A stretch of 64,000 nt of DNA from Echinococcus granulosus (lineage: Eukaryota; Platyhelminthes; Cestoda; Cyclophyllidea; Taeniidae). This document shows positions 37,435 to 49,850 of this stretch, piece by piece. Under the pieces are notes generated by a model that had not been told where the DNA came from, did no database searches, and worked only from the letters and a program-made list of their open reading frames with translations. The stretch is taken from contig NW_020170381.1 of assembly GCF_000524195.1 (NCBI RefSeq), positions 1,791,258 to 1,855,257 of the forward strand. The letters run 5' to 3'. The position numbers and the translations under genes are program-made. Position 1 is the first letter of the stretch. Each line of letters begins with the position of its first letter.

Positions 37435-39186
37435 CAGCGAAGGAAAAGAGGGGGTGTAAATACATTGAGACGGCGTTATGGTACTGGAGAATCACTTAAC
37501 CTCGCTGCTTAACAGGACCCTTCAGCGATCTCAGGATCTAAAATCTATCAATGTGGACTAAGGGTTTTATGAAAGGCGATCATAAATGCTGCCCCTAATG
37601 ACTGTTAAAGTAGTATCTTGTGGGAAGGAAGAACCTGTAAACATACATGCCAGTGCAATACAAAACCGACAAAACTACTATTTTACGGCCGTGTTGATTT
37701 AGGCCTAATGAAATGAGCCCTTTAAAACTGCCTGTTTCAAAACACTACAACAGTAATAAATATCAGACCCCCATTTTGACTGGATGCGTTTCAGTAATAT
37801 ACTTCCGTCTAGAGTAGAGCGAAATTACACCAGGAATGTGGAATTGGGTGCTTGCATCTGCTAGTGAAAAATCGCTTTCTGTAGTGCAGAAAATTGCCGC
37901 TTTTTTTTAAATTCAGGCAGGAAAAGTGCTAAAATAGCATTAGTTGAGTCAACTAGTGCTGGTGTCCCGGATCCATAGTGGCAATGTGTTCGCCACCCGG
38001 TACCCTATAGGCACCGCTGGACTCAAGGTATTTCGGCCTTCGCATTCAAAACGGTTGTCCTTTGCTACAATCCATGTGAACGCACTCCTGTCTTTTGGGA
38101 GAATGAAGCATGGAGAGGCAAACACGATTGCGTTATGAGTGAACACAACATTGACGATGATAAAATACAAATTCGGTTTGTAATTAGCGGGAGGTAAATG
38201 ATGTAGCGTGAAGTAATCACTACGATTTAGCATTCTGCTCTAGGTTGTAAAGAAAGAGCTTTAAATGCGCTTTTCATTTAGCGATCTTGGGTGGAAATTT
38301 CAGAATACTAAAGAACGCATTAAAATAACACCCATGTATTAACAATTAAAATTGAGTTTATTTCTAATGAATTAAAAATGAACGAAAGGAAAAAATTATA
38401 CCATTTTCCTCTAAATATCACGTGATAAACAAGTGCTGGACTTTCAAAACACCAAAAAATTAATGCCTGTGGTTGGTAATGATATACCGTAAATATCCAT
38501 AATTTAGAAGCAGAAAAAGAGGTGTTCGACAGAGTCTACGACCTCTAGCAGCGATGTATTGTCTGGAGCCAGAGAGATGAATGACTAGTTTTCGAATTAA
38601 TCACATTATGAACTTGAAAGCACCGATTGCGGCAAAGCAAATCTTGAGGGGTTGATAACAAAAGAAGTAAAGGACTTTTATCTTGCGCTGCTTGTTAATT
38701 TTAGGCCGAAGAACCAGTTATTTGAAGTCACTGTGGGACGAACAGTTGTTTGCAGTAACGCAGTGTTCAACACACTTTTAAATTTGAATCAAAGTACAGT
38801 CAAACAGTAACTCATGAGGCTTAAATAATTATTCCTGGAAATATTCGAATTGCACTCATAATCACTCTTTCCAGGGTTGCTTGAACGTGAAGATAGGCTT
38901 AAGGCTACTGCACCTTTATAGCAGTGAATTTGAAGTGTGGTGATTGCGAGTGGGTAAATAATTGAGTCAATTAGTCCTTCTGCAGAGGTGCTTGATAAGG
39001 ATTAGTGGTGGTGGTGGTGGTAGGGGGTGTGTTCAGTATTAGAGGAGGTGAAGTCAAGTTTAATTAAACCCCCAAATGTTTCCCCATGGGGAGGGAGAAG
39101 CTATAAAAAATTCAGTCTGCAAATTAATGTGAGCAACAAACACCACCATCACCCTCACACCCACATCTGGGAGAAATCATAATCAA

Positions 39187-39204
39187 CCACACACACACAC
39201 ACAC
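39187..39204. repeat. CA microsatellite
   Basis: About nine CA units. A short GGT/GTG repeat lies nearby at 39005-39022. Confidence 0.9.
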
Positions 39205-39516
39205 TGGTCGTGTGATTAATGCGTCCACAGCCGCGCTCGGTGACTGACCACTTGGAAGATTTGAACTGCTCCGTTTAACTGCTCACTCGTTGATTTGAGT
39301 GCTTCTCTCTAAGAAGAACGGGCTATTCAAAGCAAAGTAGGTTCTTCGTATCCCACTCACCTGCCAGGTTATTCTGATGGCTAAGTCAAACATGTTTACC
39401 TTTAGTATTGCAGTATTCAACACCGGGCGTATACTCAGTGCTGTTGTAGTCCGATCATACTGCAGCGAGTGGATAGTCGGCTCCGCTATATGGCCTTCAG
39501 GTCATGATGATAACAG

Positions 39517-39530
39517 CCCCCCCCCCCCCC
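39517..39530. repeat. homopolymer C run
   Basis: Fourteen C in a row, followed by ggtatttc. It is a simple mononucleotide tract of uncertain true length. Confidence 0.9.
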
Positions 39531-39869
39531 GGTATTTCAAACATTAGCAACACAATATCAAAAAATGATGCGTGGAGTACTCACCATAATTTCCCCACTT
39601 TCTTTTCAAGCAATTAAACAAAATCCCACCATCGTCTAGTTCATTTCACCACTTAACACTCGGAAATTCAGCGCATTAGCCACGCCCACAGAGCTTTAGA
39701 AAAACCATTTCCCAACATAAAATGCCACTTTTAGCAGTGGTTACATTTAATGCTTACGAGCCATGCACCTTTCGCATGCATTAGTATACAGCACACCATA
39801 GGGCTCGAACTGTTCACGTACAGTAGCAGGTGGATAGGGAAAAAAAGAAATGGGAATTCTGAGGCTCCT

Positions 39870-42800
39870 CTACTTCTCCTGGTAAAAGTTTTCGCAAAAA
39901 CTTTGTCGGGCACACTCGTAGCGCTTCAAGGCTGCTTCTACCGCCTTTTTACGCGCTTCCTGACACTAAAAATAACAAAAGGTATATTTGAGAAACTAAA
40001 ATTTTGTACTTAAATTACATAAGTAGAATATTCACAGCAAGCCTAGCAGTTAGTCGACTTATTAGGTTTTGACATATGCACTCGGTTATGGTGTCTGATT
40101 CCAATCCTCACATTTGGCATAAGCATATGTACTCCTTTTACATCACAAAACGGAAGTCATAGGGAGCACCTGATGGACTGAAAACTCAAAATTCCTAATA
40201 TAAGGCACAAAGAAATGTATTCCGGGTACTAAAAATGGGTACCAGAAATGGCAGTGGAAAATGATTTTACAAAATTTTATTCATTACGTACTTGGAGAAC
40301 TACAAATCCGATGCAATCTCTAACTCGGTGATAAGTGACCAGCCAAATACTCTAAAATTTTCATCTTTGAATCCATGCAAGTACCCAGAAGATCACAAAA
40401 ATCGGATAACTCAAATGGCCTCAGCAAAGGAAAACGTATATTCGACGTTGGCATTTCCCAAATCATTCTGCTCATAAATTTGTCCAAACAAAATATCGGG
40501 ATTGAATATAAAACTAAAGTTAACATAAATGGGCTACAAAAGCAGACAAGTAGTTCCACAAGTTATTCCTAACGAAAGAAATAAAATGCTAATGGGTTGA
40601 TAAGAGCGATGAGATAGAAGTGTCCCATTCTGATTCACTTCAATTTCACTGCAATAAGTTTTAAGGATGACGATAAATAGTCAATAGTGCCAATCTAGAC
40701 TAATCGAAAGGGAGAGAGAGTGACATAGATGAACAAGGTATACGAATGGCAAATTTTCCGGGTTTATATACATTCAGAGTAATGGCGAAAAGTAATGGTC
40801 ATTTTAATTTGGGGAGAGCGTATACTAGCCATGCTATGACTGTTTTAGAAGAATTCGCAGCATTGGCCCATAACGATGGACTCTCCAGAAATCCACTGAG
40901 TACTCATACTGAGCCTGTTAACAAGTTACCATGTACTCTTTAGATGGCGAAATTTAAAAAGCTAGAAAGTCAATAACTTTACCACTTCTCCATTTTCCTT
41001 CCTATTCTCAACGAAAAGGGTACGCTGTATGGGTTGCAATGGCAGCGGAACGGTAATATTAGGCGCGTCAGCTGTGGCGTCAGAATCGGGAGCAGTAGTG
41101 GCGGCGGATGTGGTACTGATAGTGGCTAGGCTAATGGATTCCATGTCTCCTTTGACTTTGGACGGCTGGATGGAAGCAATGGGGGGCAGCGGCGGCTTGC
41201 TGGCCTGCCCACTTGGTTTGACACTGACTGTCCCATGCGCTCGTGGTGCCGAAATCGGTATCGATGCCGATGTAGACTGTGCCTCGGCTGCGCGACGCTG
41301 CTCAGCTAGTTGGGTGCGCAGAATACTCGAGCGCGTGTGGTTCACCAAAACTGGACAATGCGGTTTTGTAGTCTGGGTTCAATAGGAGGTGTGGATAGGC
41401 AATTTAATTCTTTCAGCTCTCTACATTGATTATTTTGCAGTAAAATCGGGACTTTTTTGCAGTCGGAAAAAAGTTAGAACTGGTGCAACTTTAGACCAGA
41501 CCACAAAACGAAATCGTGAGTGAATTTTAATTTTGTTAAAATAACTGTTGCCAAAATTAACTGTAAAAAAGCGTGCAGCAATTGTTGAAATTGAATGCTG
41601 GAATGATACCCGGATAAACAAGGTAGACAGATTAGCAAATGCTTAAACAATTCTCTGTTAATTGATTACATTATTTTACATTTCTCCTGTTTTTGATTGA
41701 GCACTACTGATCTCTAAGTTACCAAACTCATTCACGTAGTGGTAAATCACACCTTTGCAACTACCGAGGGCTTAATATTCAATATTTTAAGAAGCAAGAT
41801 TACGTAGACTTAGGAATATATAAATTTTCAAGTGCCTATGAAGTTTAATTATATCAAATATACAAAAAGTTTACACTAGACCGGAAACTCAACCGCAAAA
41901 TGAGGAATTTGACCTTATACAGTTGTGGAGAATAAATCTACGTTTTAGGTTAATTGCTAAAAGAATGTAATCGCTTAACATTTAGAACCAAAGCTTCAAG
42001 AACGTTATTTTTATTATAATGAATTAGAGTAGCTGGATGCCCCGTTGTGATTTTTCCCGAGACTTGGAGTAGTTATACATGGAGGCCTCCCTCTTTCTGT
42101 CTTTCAAATAATAAAACGAATAAAACAGAAAAACTTTTGAAAATCGCGATTTGTTTTTCTACACATACTGAGAAAATTATGCTTGTTCCGGCCTAGTCTG
42201 CCGTTTGTCGTGGAAATTAGTTATGGTCAAATCAAGAGAGGATGTGGGAAGCTCACTGAAGAGTCGGTGGTGCCAGATGAGGGGATTGAGGGGACGCGGA
42301 GAGAGGGAAGTGGCTTGGTGAGAGACTGAGAGCGCATGTGAGCCTCCTTCGTCTGTAGGCGACGTAGGCAACCAACCACATTTTTGCGGCACTTAGGGCA
42401 AGTTTCCGCCGTTCCTAGCCACGTGTCAATGCACTCACGATGAAAGCCGTGGCCGCATGGCAGGTGCCGCAACTTGTGTCCCGACTCGTATTCCGCTACG
42501 GTAGTTTACACATAAAGAGCAGAGCTGTCGCAGCACCTCCATGAATTCAGTCGCCGCATTGCATGTCCATATTAGCATACAATACTTTAGTACCATTTAG
42601 TTAGCTGTTATCGGAGGTATTAGCATTAGTAGTAAAACTGCCTTGAAAATAAATCTACCAGAACAAAGCTAATCCAGGTGATTATGTGTAGGGCATATTT
42701 GAAATAAATGAAACCGAAATTCAACCTGTGTCAAACTAATTTACTGAAACTGCTTACGAAACCGAGCCATCTCTTATTAACATGGATTTACTTTATGTCA

Positions 42801-44298
42801 CACAGACAGTAGCAGTTCACCTTATGGCAATTAAAATTGACTAACGCAAAGTTTAGCAGGCGTCAGCATTATTAATGCTTGCTAGAGTTTAGCTAACTTA
42901 AGTGACAATAATGGTTGAGGTAAAGGAATCAGTCGTTAACGGCGCAACATCTAAATCAACTAAAAATGGCAACTCCAACTTACACAAACAAATATCACAT
43001 TCTGGTTTTCTACCGTTAGGTCCAACGCGTAAAGGCTGTAGTGGTATCAGGTGCCGCAAACGACATTCGGCTTTGCGATCTATGCAAAGGGAATACTCAA
43101 GTGCACTGTCTGATGCTTTTGAAGAATCTGCAATTTTTGAAGCATTGTTTGCAGTGTTAGAAGGCGATTTATCGGAGAAACTACCAGAAGGAGGACTAAA
43201 ATTTAAAAAGTAGGAGAGGAATTGAAAACTGCGCTTTTCAGGTCTCATTTACAGCTCTGCTCCAACTGATGCAATAATTTACGAAACAAAGCATACAAAA
43301 CTTTAGGTTAAAAATACATGAGTAGATTTGTCAATGAAAGCTAAGTAGAAGATAAATAAAGGGTAAAGGAGATCAAGGACAATAAAATGATTTACAGAAT
43401 ACCCTTCTTAAAATAAAGTGTAGTAAAAACATTGGAAAAAAACTACATAATGAAGTAGCTCTGATCATCACCTAAAGCTAGGATCTATCGTTGAAATGTG
43501 CATAAGTTCCAGCATGGAATTTCAGTGAACATGTACATAAATGCACCACTGAATAATCAAGACAAAATATGCAACAAAAGTCCATTAAAATAGAAATGTG
43601 ATGTAAACTTTTAAAAGGACAGTGGATATATGATTTAAGTCGAGAAATATCGTATACTTTACCATTCTTGAGGATTGTCTTCTGCCGAACCACCCTGATT
43701 AAAATTTCGGACTCGAACTGTAGTAACTGGCAAATAATCTAAATAGTGAATCGCTCGACGAGAGGATGGCGAAAATGGAATGGGTGGGGGGATGCTGCGT
43801 CTACGAAGGTTCATTTCATACTCCTGCAATCTCCGCTGCCGATGATATATGCGTCGCTGACATATATTTATCGGGTTATTACTGCGTTTAAAAATATTTT
43901 AAGCTGCATAATGGTGTACTATAAAAGCAATGCTAAAGCGGACACTCTTAATAACGCCAATATGGACGTAATAATAGACTAAATGACTAGGAAGGGTATA
44001 ATTTGAATTATGACGCATTGAAGGAATAAGTGACAATTAAAGGCAGGCAAAGGCAAAAAACCAATGCATACAAAAATTTTTGAGTTGCGAGAGGGTTTGT
44101 GTTATCCGAGTCCGATACAAATGTCTCGGCGGCTTGACGAAAGAAATCATTCATTGAGTGGCATAGAATCCTTATTGTTTCGGAAGCATTATCTGTATCC
44201 ATATGGCATCTCAGAGGAAAGAGGGTATTGTGATTAAATAAAGTCTGTGAAAAGTCTGGGATGGGGACGAAAATATCATCGTCGAAGTAGGGAAACAT
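39870..44298 (-). CDS. RING-H2 E3 ubiquitin ligase (minus-strand member of a divergent pair)
   Basis: Six exons join in one frame: 44298-44072, 43881-43663, 43195-42984, 42495-42257, 41372-40983 and 39965-39870, giving 460 residues. The start is ATG at 44298. A 5' UTR intron is likely, with a donor at 44405 and an acceptor before 44342. The RING-H2 finger is split by an intron: CDICL in the 43 kb exon, then SEYESGHKLRHLPCGHGFH and ECIDTWLG..CPKCR in the next. Spacing is canonical (14 residues between Cys2 and Cys3). Upstream is Ser-rich sequence with LPVTTVRVRNF. The C-terminus is a charged helix (EARKKAVEAALKRYE). RING-H2 proteins recruit E2 enzymes and ubiquitinate substrates. No membrane segment is visible. 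The substrate is unknown. The gene is head to head with a paralogue at 44731-47518. Confidence 0.82.
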
Positions 44299-44730
44299 CG
44301 TAATGACACGAAATCCGGTTATTACTTAATTTTAAAGCGTGCCTAAATCGTGGGTTTGATAAAACAAACACGGACTTAAAAATAAACTTTCTAAAGTAGA
44401 CTTACCTTGCCTTGATAATATGTCTTGGCTCAAAAAAGCACTTTCTTGTATATGGTTGATTTCATGTCGGCTTTTTTTGTTGATTTGAGTCACTTATCCC
44501 TTTTAATTTAATATCAAAGAGAAATTGCTTTGGTGCGAATGATTAGGCATCGTTAGTCCTTCTTTGGTTATATGTACTGCACATATAGCACGTTTTGCAC
44601 GAAAGGGATTCATGTGGTAGGTTTCAGAGCATTAACTTCAAATAAACTATACTGGGAACATAGATGAGCAGTTCCTGTGTTTATTTAAATATACTGCCAC
44701 ATAGTAGATGCTGGGATCATGCAACGTTAG
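44299..44730. promoter_or_regulatory. shared intergenic/5' region of the divergent RING-H2 genes
   Basis: Only about 430 bp separate the minus-strand start codon from the first recognised plus-strand exon. A minus-strand 5' UTR splice (AAG|gtaagt at 44405, acceptor at 44343) falls inside it, so the two transcripts probably start within a few hundred bases of each other or overlap. No TATA box or CCAAT cluster stands out. Bidirectional control is inferred from spacing only. Confidence 0.4.
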
Positions 44731-47518
44731 AGCTGCACTCGTTCTAACACTGTTCAAGTAGAAAGAATACTGGACTTATGGCCTACTGGAGCCGCATTGA
44801 ACGTACTCGCGGCAGAATCCACGTTGGAGGAGCTTCTCGAACAAGGTCGGTATTTTTGCCAGCAGTGTTTGTTCTGCTTTAAAGCAGCCCTTAAGATACC
44901 ACCTTTTGAATATTTTTACTCTATTTTTGGTGGTTGGGCCTGCAATTAAGTTTGTGGACAGTTTAATCATCGTTCCCCAATTCTGGCAATGGGTATTTAA
45001 CACAAGTGGAAATAGAATGAACAAGATACATTCTCAAATATCATTAAGAAGATGGTCCATTCGCGTTACCAGCTTCTAAGTCTTGTGTGCCTAGGAGTGG
45101 GAATGATATTCATTCTAACCATCGCCATTCTCGATGGTGTCCGGTTCACGGTCCGCCCATGCGCGATTGTCTCAAAAATCTTCCTGTGACCACAGTTTCG
45201 TTCACTTCTAGCGGCAGTAAGTTCCGTCACTGATAGAGCGTGATATGCTAGATATAAACCTACAACTCGATTCCAGTTTGCCCATTTCGCAGTTTTTGCG
45301 ACCCGATCTCTCAACATTTTCGCCTTGTGCCATTTGTTTGGGTAAGTAAGGCTTTGGTAATATTTATATGCAAAGTACATTTGACCTTTTTTACCCACAT
45401 ACTTGTCTTTACGAGTAAATAGGTGGGATGCCTTACAGTCAGTTTAATAGCACGTAATTTAATATAGTATCGGGGGAGGGGAGGGCTGCAACACTACCAT
45501 TTTGAATTTTCTGAGTTTTCATGTAAGCTGTGAAATCAAATTTTCAAGGAATGCTAGTTTTTGTTCACCCCTTTAATTATAAAAGAAGGTAAATCCATTC
45601 ATTTCCTTGCAATTTTGTCCCACGTATTTCCTAAAATAATTTCGCTGGTTATATTATTATGCGACCTTTTTAGATATTTACGAATTGAATGACCCCGTTC
45701 GTCTTTTGCCGTGCCATCATTTCTTTCATAAAAGCTGTATCGACACGTGGCTGAATCAGGCCGATAACTGTCCAACTTGCCGAGGAGATGTGAGGTCACT
45801 GTATAGAGACCTCGTGAATATGGCAGCTGTCCAAAGACCATCAAATCGTCAGGTTAGACCTAGCTGAATTCGGGTAGACTCCGCTCAAAGTTGCGAGTCT
45901 AGGCAACTCATTTTTTCTTGTTAAGTAGCCTTATTCAAGAGTGGAATCTAAGGTCTTACTAAACGGAGTATTCTTCTACTTGTGCTTTCTCATGAGCCAT
46001 GTGGATGAAGAAGGAATGGGTTCAGAAAACGCATAAACACTAGCTCAATATCAGAGCACCACCTCGCCGTGGAAGCAGGTTAGCGTTGATCAGATGAAGA
46101 CCATTCAGCGCTTCTGACGATAGTTAACCGGGAGCGTACGGGTCCGCGTTGCTCAAATAAGCACGAGTTGTGCGCCTGCCTAATGCAAACCCGAGCTACT
46201 GCTAATTGGCCTCCCATTTTTCAAGACGATGTGTTGAAAGGGTTTCATAAATAAAGTCTCATCCGTACTACTAAATAACAGGAGGAAGCGGGGATTCTTA
46301 TCGAGGCTCAAGAAACTCGCACAACCCTATCAAGATGTCAGAGTGTTCAGAGCATGAGTCAACAACATGTCGACTCGGTAAGTTCTATGTGGCTGCCTTT
46401 GCAACCCATGCTCTGTTTTCATGGATTCCGTGTGAAACATTGTTTGAAACTGAGCACGCATTCTATATGGATGGTAGATTTTACGCAGTTCGAAGCATAC
46501 CCCATTTTTGAGCATCAAAAACGGGGATGCAAGACTGATTTTCTCGACCAACGATCCCCGCACGCATTTGTGCGCAGCAACGCCTAGCGGTGTGTCATGG
46601 AGTTTCAGGTTTTACCCTCTCAACTAGCATGCCACTTGCGTTGCTCAACTTGAGAGTAAATTGGCATTATTTTTTGCCTTGTCGAATTGTTGGAATTATG
46701 CACGAGTGTTTTGTTACCAGTGAAGCAAGACTTTTCTGATAAATCACTTATTGTAGTTGCAAGAAACTGTCTCAATCGTTAAGTGATATTCATCGGACCT
46801 GCGAGTTTGATTATTCAAACGTGATTGCTCTGGGTACATTATTGGAGTTAGCTGCCACGGCAAAGGTTTCCTCATTCAGTGAATCGGTATAAATTTTAGG
46901 GTCAAGAAAACTTAAGTCCTCAGGACTCGATATACGTATTCGAATTGAGCAATCTAAGCCTTAGTGATTCAGAACGGATGCAAGGTTCATCTCGGAGACG
47001 TGCTGCTTCTACTGCTACTACAGCTGGAGGCCGAGGATATCCGGTGCGTTTTGCTTGAATAAACATGTTCGACTGGGATTTCGAAAGAGCTCTCTAAGGG
47101 TAATTATAAAACATGGATGAGATTAAATAAAAATGGTTGTTCTAGAGTATTCACTAATTCCTAGTAGATATAACTAGTTACTATTTATTGTACCCTTAAG
47201 GTCAACACATATTTTTTTGTTGGAGGTTTGGCGATTTATGCACCTCACCTTTTTGAATGTGTAACCCCTGTTTCGGTTGATAAGACCAGTTTAGGCGATC
47301 GAGTGGGCGATCTCAAGTCAACTTGCCCACCGCATCATCGGAAATTTTGCCACCCTATTTTTGCCCGCGTAAATTACCAGTAAACAAATTGAAGTGATGA
47401 GAGTCAACAGATTAAGTGCGAACTTGCTCTCCATTGCTTGTTTTAGACCGATCCAGTTCGGCGCCACGCTGTTCAGGCTGCAGAGCGACGCCGCTACAAC
47501 CCAGTTTATCATTTATGA
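44731..47518 (+). CDS. RING-H2 E3 ubiquitin ligase (plus-strand member of a divergent pair)
   Basis: Seven exons join in phase: 44731-44845, 45049-45216, 45252-45341, 45674-45852, 46282-46377, 46924-47043 and 47447-47518 (stop TGA). The RING-H2 is split exactly as in the minus-strand paralogue: SPCAICL at the end of one exon, then DIYELNDPVRLLPCHHFFH and CIDTWLNQADNCPTCR. Before it lies NLPVTTVSF, matching LPVTTVRV of the paralogue. The C-terminal exon reads VRRHAVQAAERRRY, matching RKKAVEAALKRY of the paralogue. The N-terminal exon encodes an amphipathic helix (VERILDLWPTGAALNVLAAE). The start codon was not found; the 44731 exon has an acceptor and no in-frame ATG, so a 5' exon is missing. 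The 45217-45251 intron is only 35 nt and one donor (gtcggt) is weak. Confidence 0.75.
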
Positions 47519-48759
47519 TTTTAATATTCAAGACCTTATTTATATATATATTCGCTAACTTTAGTAGCTTTTTAGGCATAAATGAAATTATTGCCATTAA
47601 AATTGTCAAGATTGGTTGAAACGAATGATGAGAGTGTGCTATGGCGAAAGTGCTGCTTTTATTTAGCTTATCCAGCTATTACTATCATCCTAGGAAAATT
47701 CCACTTACACTCGGTGCCTTCGTTTCAACTATTTCCGCAAATAAAGGGTGTATTTCAGCATTCAAGTTTGTTTGCGCAAAGATATTACGCTCAACAGCCT
47801 AATGTGTTGGAAATCTTTAACTTAGGCCACCTCTCATCACCGAGGCCTTTGAGCAGTACGCAATCAGTGTATCAATCAAAATCCTAATATAACCACTAGG
47901 TATGATTAAAAACCAAAGCTACAGCCAGTAAGTAAGCTTTACAATCACCTACTATCGCTCCAGAGGAATCGCAAGATTTGCAAAGTCACCTTGCATGGGC
48001 GGTGGATGGGTGCTCATCAATGCGGATCGGTCCTTGTACTTAGTGTGAATAGGCATGAGGATGGAGTGCGGATCGGCGATTCGGTTAGCAAAATGGCCTC
48101 GAAAGTGCACGAATGATGCTTAATTGACTAAGTTGCCAGGATGTAACGAACGTGAACTCTTTTACCTGCGAAATGGCTTAATTTGTACATTTTTCCCTGA
48201 CACCGCGGTGGACTGCGCACCGAATAACGTCCGCGAGGCGTTGAATTTACCCTGTTCCCCTTGACAAGCTTATAGAATACGTTTTAGCAACCAACTGGTG
48301 TCCGATTTGTCGAATCCTGCAAAAGGAAAGGGGAAAAGTAATCACTGTTACCTGCCAAATGTTACAAAACATAAGCACCCTTATCATATGAATGAGAAGG
48401 GATGCGGCTCATTCAGGATTGTTGAAGTCGGTACTAAATTCCATTGGGTAAATAGTAAAATATGTTGTGTTCTCGGTTAAATTGAGTGATTTTAAAAAGG
48501 CACCTGCCCACAAAATGAAACACCTGATAAGAGATTGGGAAATAGAAATGCGAGCTAAAATTACGGTTGTTGGTAAGTGAGCATCTTCGGATGCGACACT
48601 GCTAATGACATGGCACAAATTGTGTGCATCTGCAGATTTAAGTTCAGTGATTAGTGAATCAATTTAAATAATTAACGCCTTTTCTTTCTAAAGGGATGTG
48701 GGGGCACCAAGTAGCACAATAGAAAGGAGATGAGTAAGTCAGCTTACTGAGTCTAGACT
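47519..48759. other. intergenic interval
   Basis: No supported exon. A strong plus-strand donor at 48572 (GTTGTTG|gtaagt) follows a short open segment that reads AKITVVG, but no partner exon was found. Confidence 0.35.
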
Positions 48760-49238
48760 TCAATAATGCCATGGTATGGATGCATATGATCCGATGAAGG
48801 GTTCTAATAGTCTTGACATGACAGCTCTATGGAGTACGCAAAGGCCACACCCAAAACTGGTAAAAAGGCGACCGCAATGGAACATGTGTTTGGCACAGCT
48901 AGTAGACCTGAAAGTAACACTATGGAACAAGAGTAATGAAAGGAATCACACATTGCAGCAACCACCACATCTGCGGCAGTTTACAAAGGAGTTTGGGCTT
49001 GTTAGCAATGTCGTCGCTTCACTTGGAGTGATTCGAGGGAATGACTCAATTAATGCAGTTGGTCTGGAGTTGCCAAAAATGTATTGTAAATGCATTTGCA
49101 ATGCAAAAATGTATTGCAAATACGCATCTGTATGGATGTGGTGATTTGATATTTTACCTGACTGTTCATTGAACCACGCAGACACATCAGCATCAGGAGT
49201 TGCGCTTTCCATTTGCAATATGGTCTCCTTCAACTCTT
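48760..49238 (-). CDS. Cys-rich exons with RCGGCC motif (PDGF/VEGF-like?), partial gene
   Basis: Candidate minus-strand exons 49238-49158, 49127-about 48950 and 48907-48760 (stop TGA) join in phase (1, then 2) across introns of 30 and about 42 nt. The first reads ELKETILQMESATPDADVSA. The second ends with PNSFVNCRRCGGCCN, close to the PDGF/VEGF signature (C-V-x3-R-C-G-G-C-C-N), but with Phe where the signature Cys stands and an extra Cys two residues after the Val. The third is Cys-rich (SCAKHMFHCG, GCGLC) but lacks the usual C-x-P-T. A secreted growth-factor-like protein is possible; a chance motif is also possible. The first intron is a multiple of three and may be retained. Upstream exons and any signal peptide were not resolved. 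Confidence 0.35.
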
Positions 49239-49850
49239 CTGTACGCCAGTAACATATGCCCCTCTATGGTATTTTGACATGTCACGATCAAAGGGCAGGC
49301 TCAAAGTGCCACATATTTATACTGTATGCAAGAGATCCCACAAATTATTCCAAAGTGCAGCAAAAAACAACTATGCCAGCAACAACAGTAAATAATAAAG
49401 GGTAAGAATACGTGACATGACTCACCGCTTTATCAATTTGAAAGTGAGTGAATATTTAACACATTCAAGTATCAACTCATTGTATAACAAATGCGTAATT
49501 ATGCAAAAGTGGCATAAGAAGGGCCTTCCCCTATTAAAGTAATTTAGTATTGGCTTAATAAAGTTATATTATTAGTTTTCTTTTCGTGCAAAATCATTAA
49601 TTTTTGTTTTAGTGCATCACGGTGACGTTTGCCTGGTTGATTACTCCTTTGAATGCTAAGACTGACATTTTGAGGGGTGTTACTGGTCATCCGTTCGGTG
49701 CTACCTCTCGGGCTATGCATGTTCAGCTTCCACATACGCGTAGACCTCTAATAACAGCCATTTTTAAGGCTCCTCTGTGGAAGGCCTGTCATTTTTTCGG
49801 TTCCACTCGCCATATTTACATCATTCTATTAATTTCCGAGCATATATGAG

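Larger units (their letters stand above)
36321..39869. other. intergenic interval upstream of evx
   Basis: No coding exon supported. It carries simple repeats (listed separately) and a GC-rich patch at 37200-37340. It is the most likely place for evx enhancers, but nothing in the sequence alone proves it. Confidence 0.35.

Noticed and set aside
40962..40982. A stop codon at 40962-40964 as the end of the minus-strand RING protein.
   Set aside because: An in-phase donor (GAAGTG|gtaaag) lies just before it, and the exon at 39965-39870 supplies a C-terminal helix homologous to that of the paralogue.
42496..42530. An apparent 10-nt frameshift in the minus-strand RING gene: an LCSLC frame lies just upstream of EYESGHKLRHLPC and would complete the finger if ten bases were removed.
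   Set aside because: The true first Cys pair (CDICL) is in the 43195-42984 exon with a strong gtaagt donor. Splicing to 42495 gives exact phase and spacing, so LCSLC is intronic coincidence.
45052..45178. A plus-strand frame opening with ATG and reading a hydrophobic segment, like a membrane protein.
   Set aside because: The overlapping frame that ends in NLPVTTVSF joins in phase to the RING exons and matches the paralogue. The hydrophobic reading is a shadow frame.
48490..48572. A plus-strand segment ending AKITVVG before a strong donor, like the start of a lactate/malate dehydrogenase.
   Set aside because: No following Rossmann exon (G-x-G-x-x-G) was found downstream on this strand; the match is too short.
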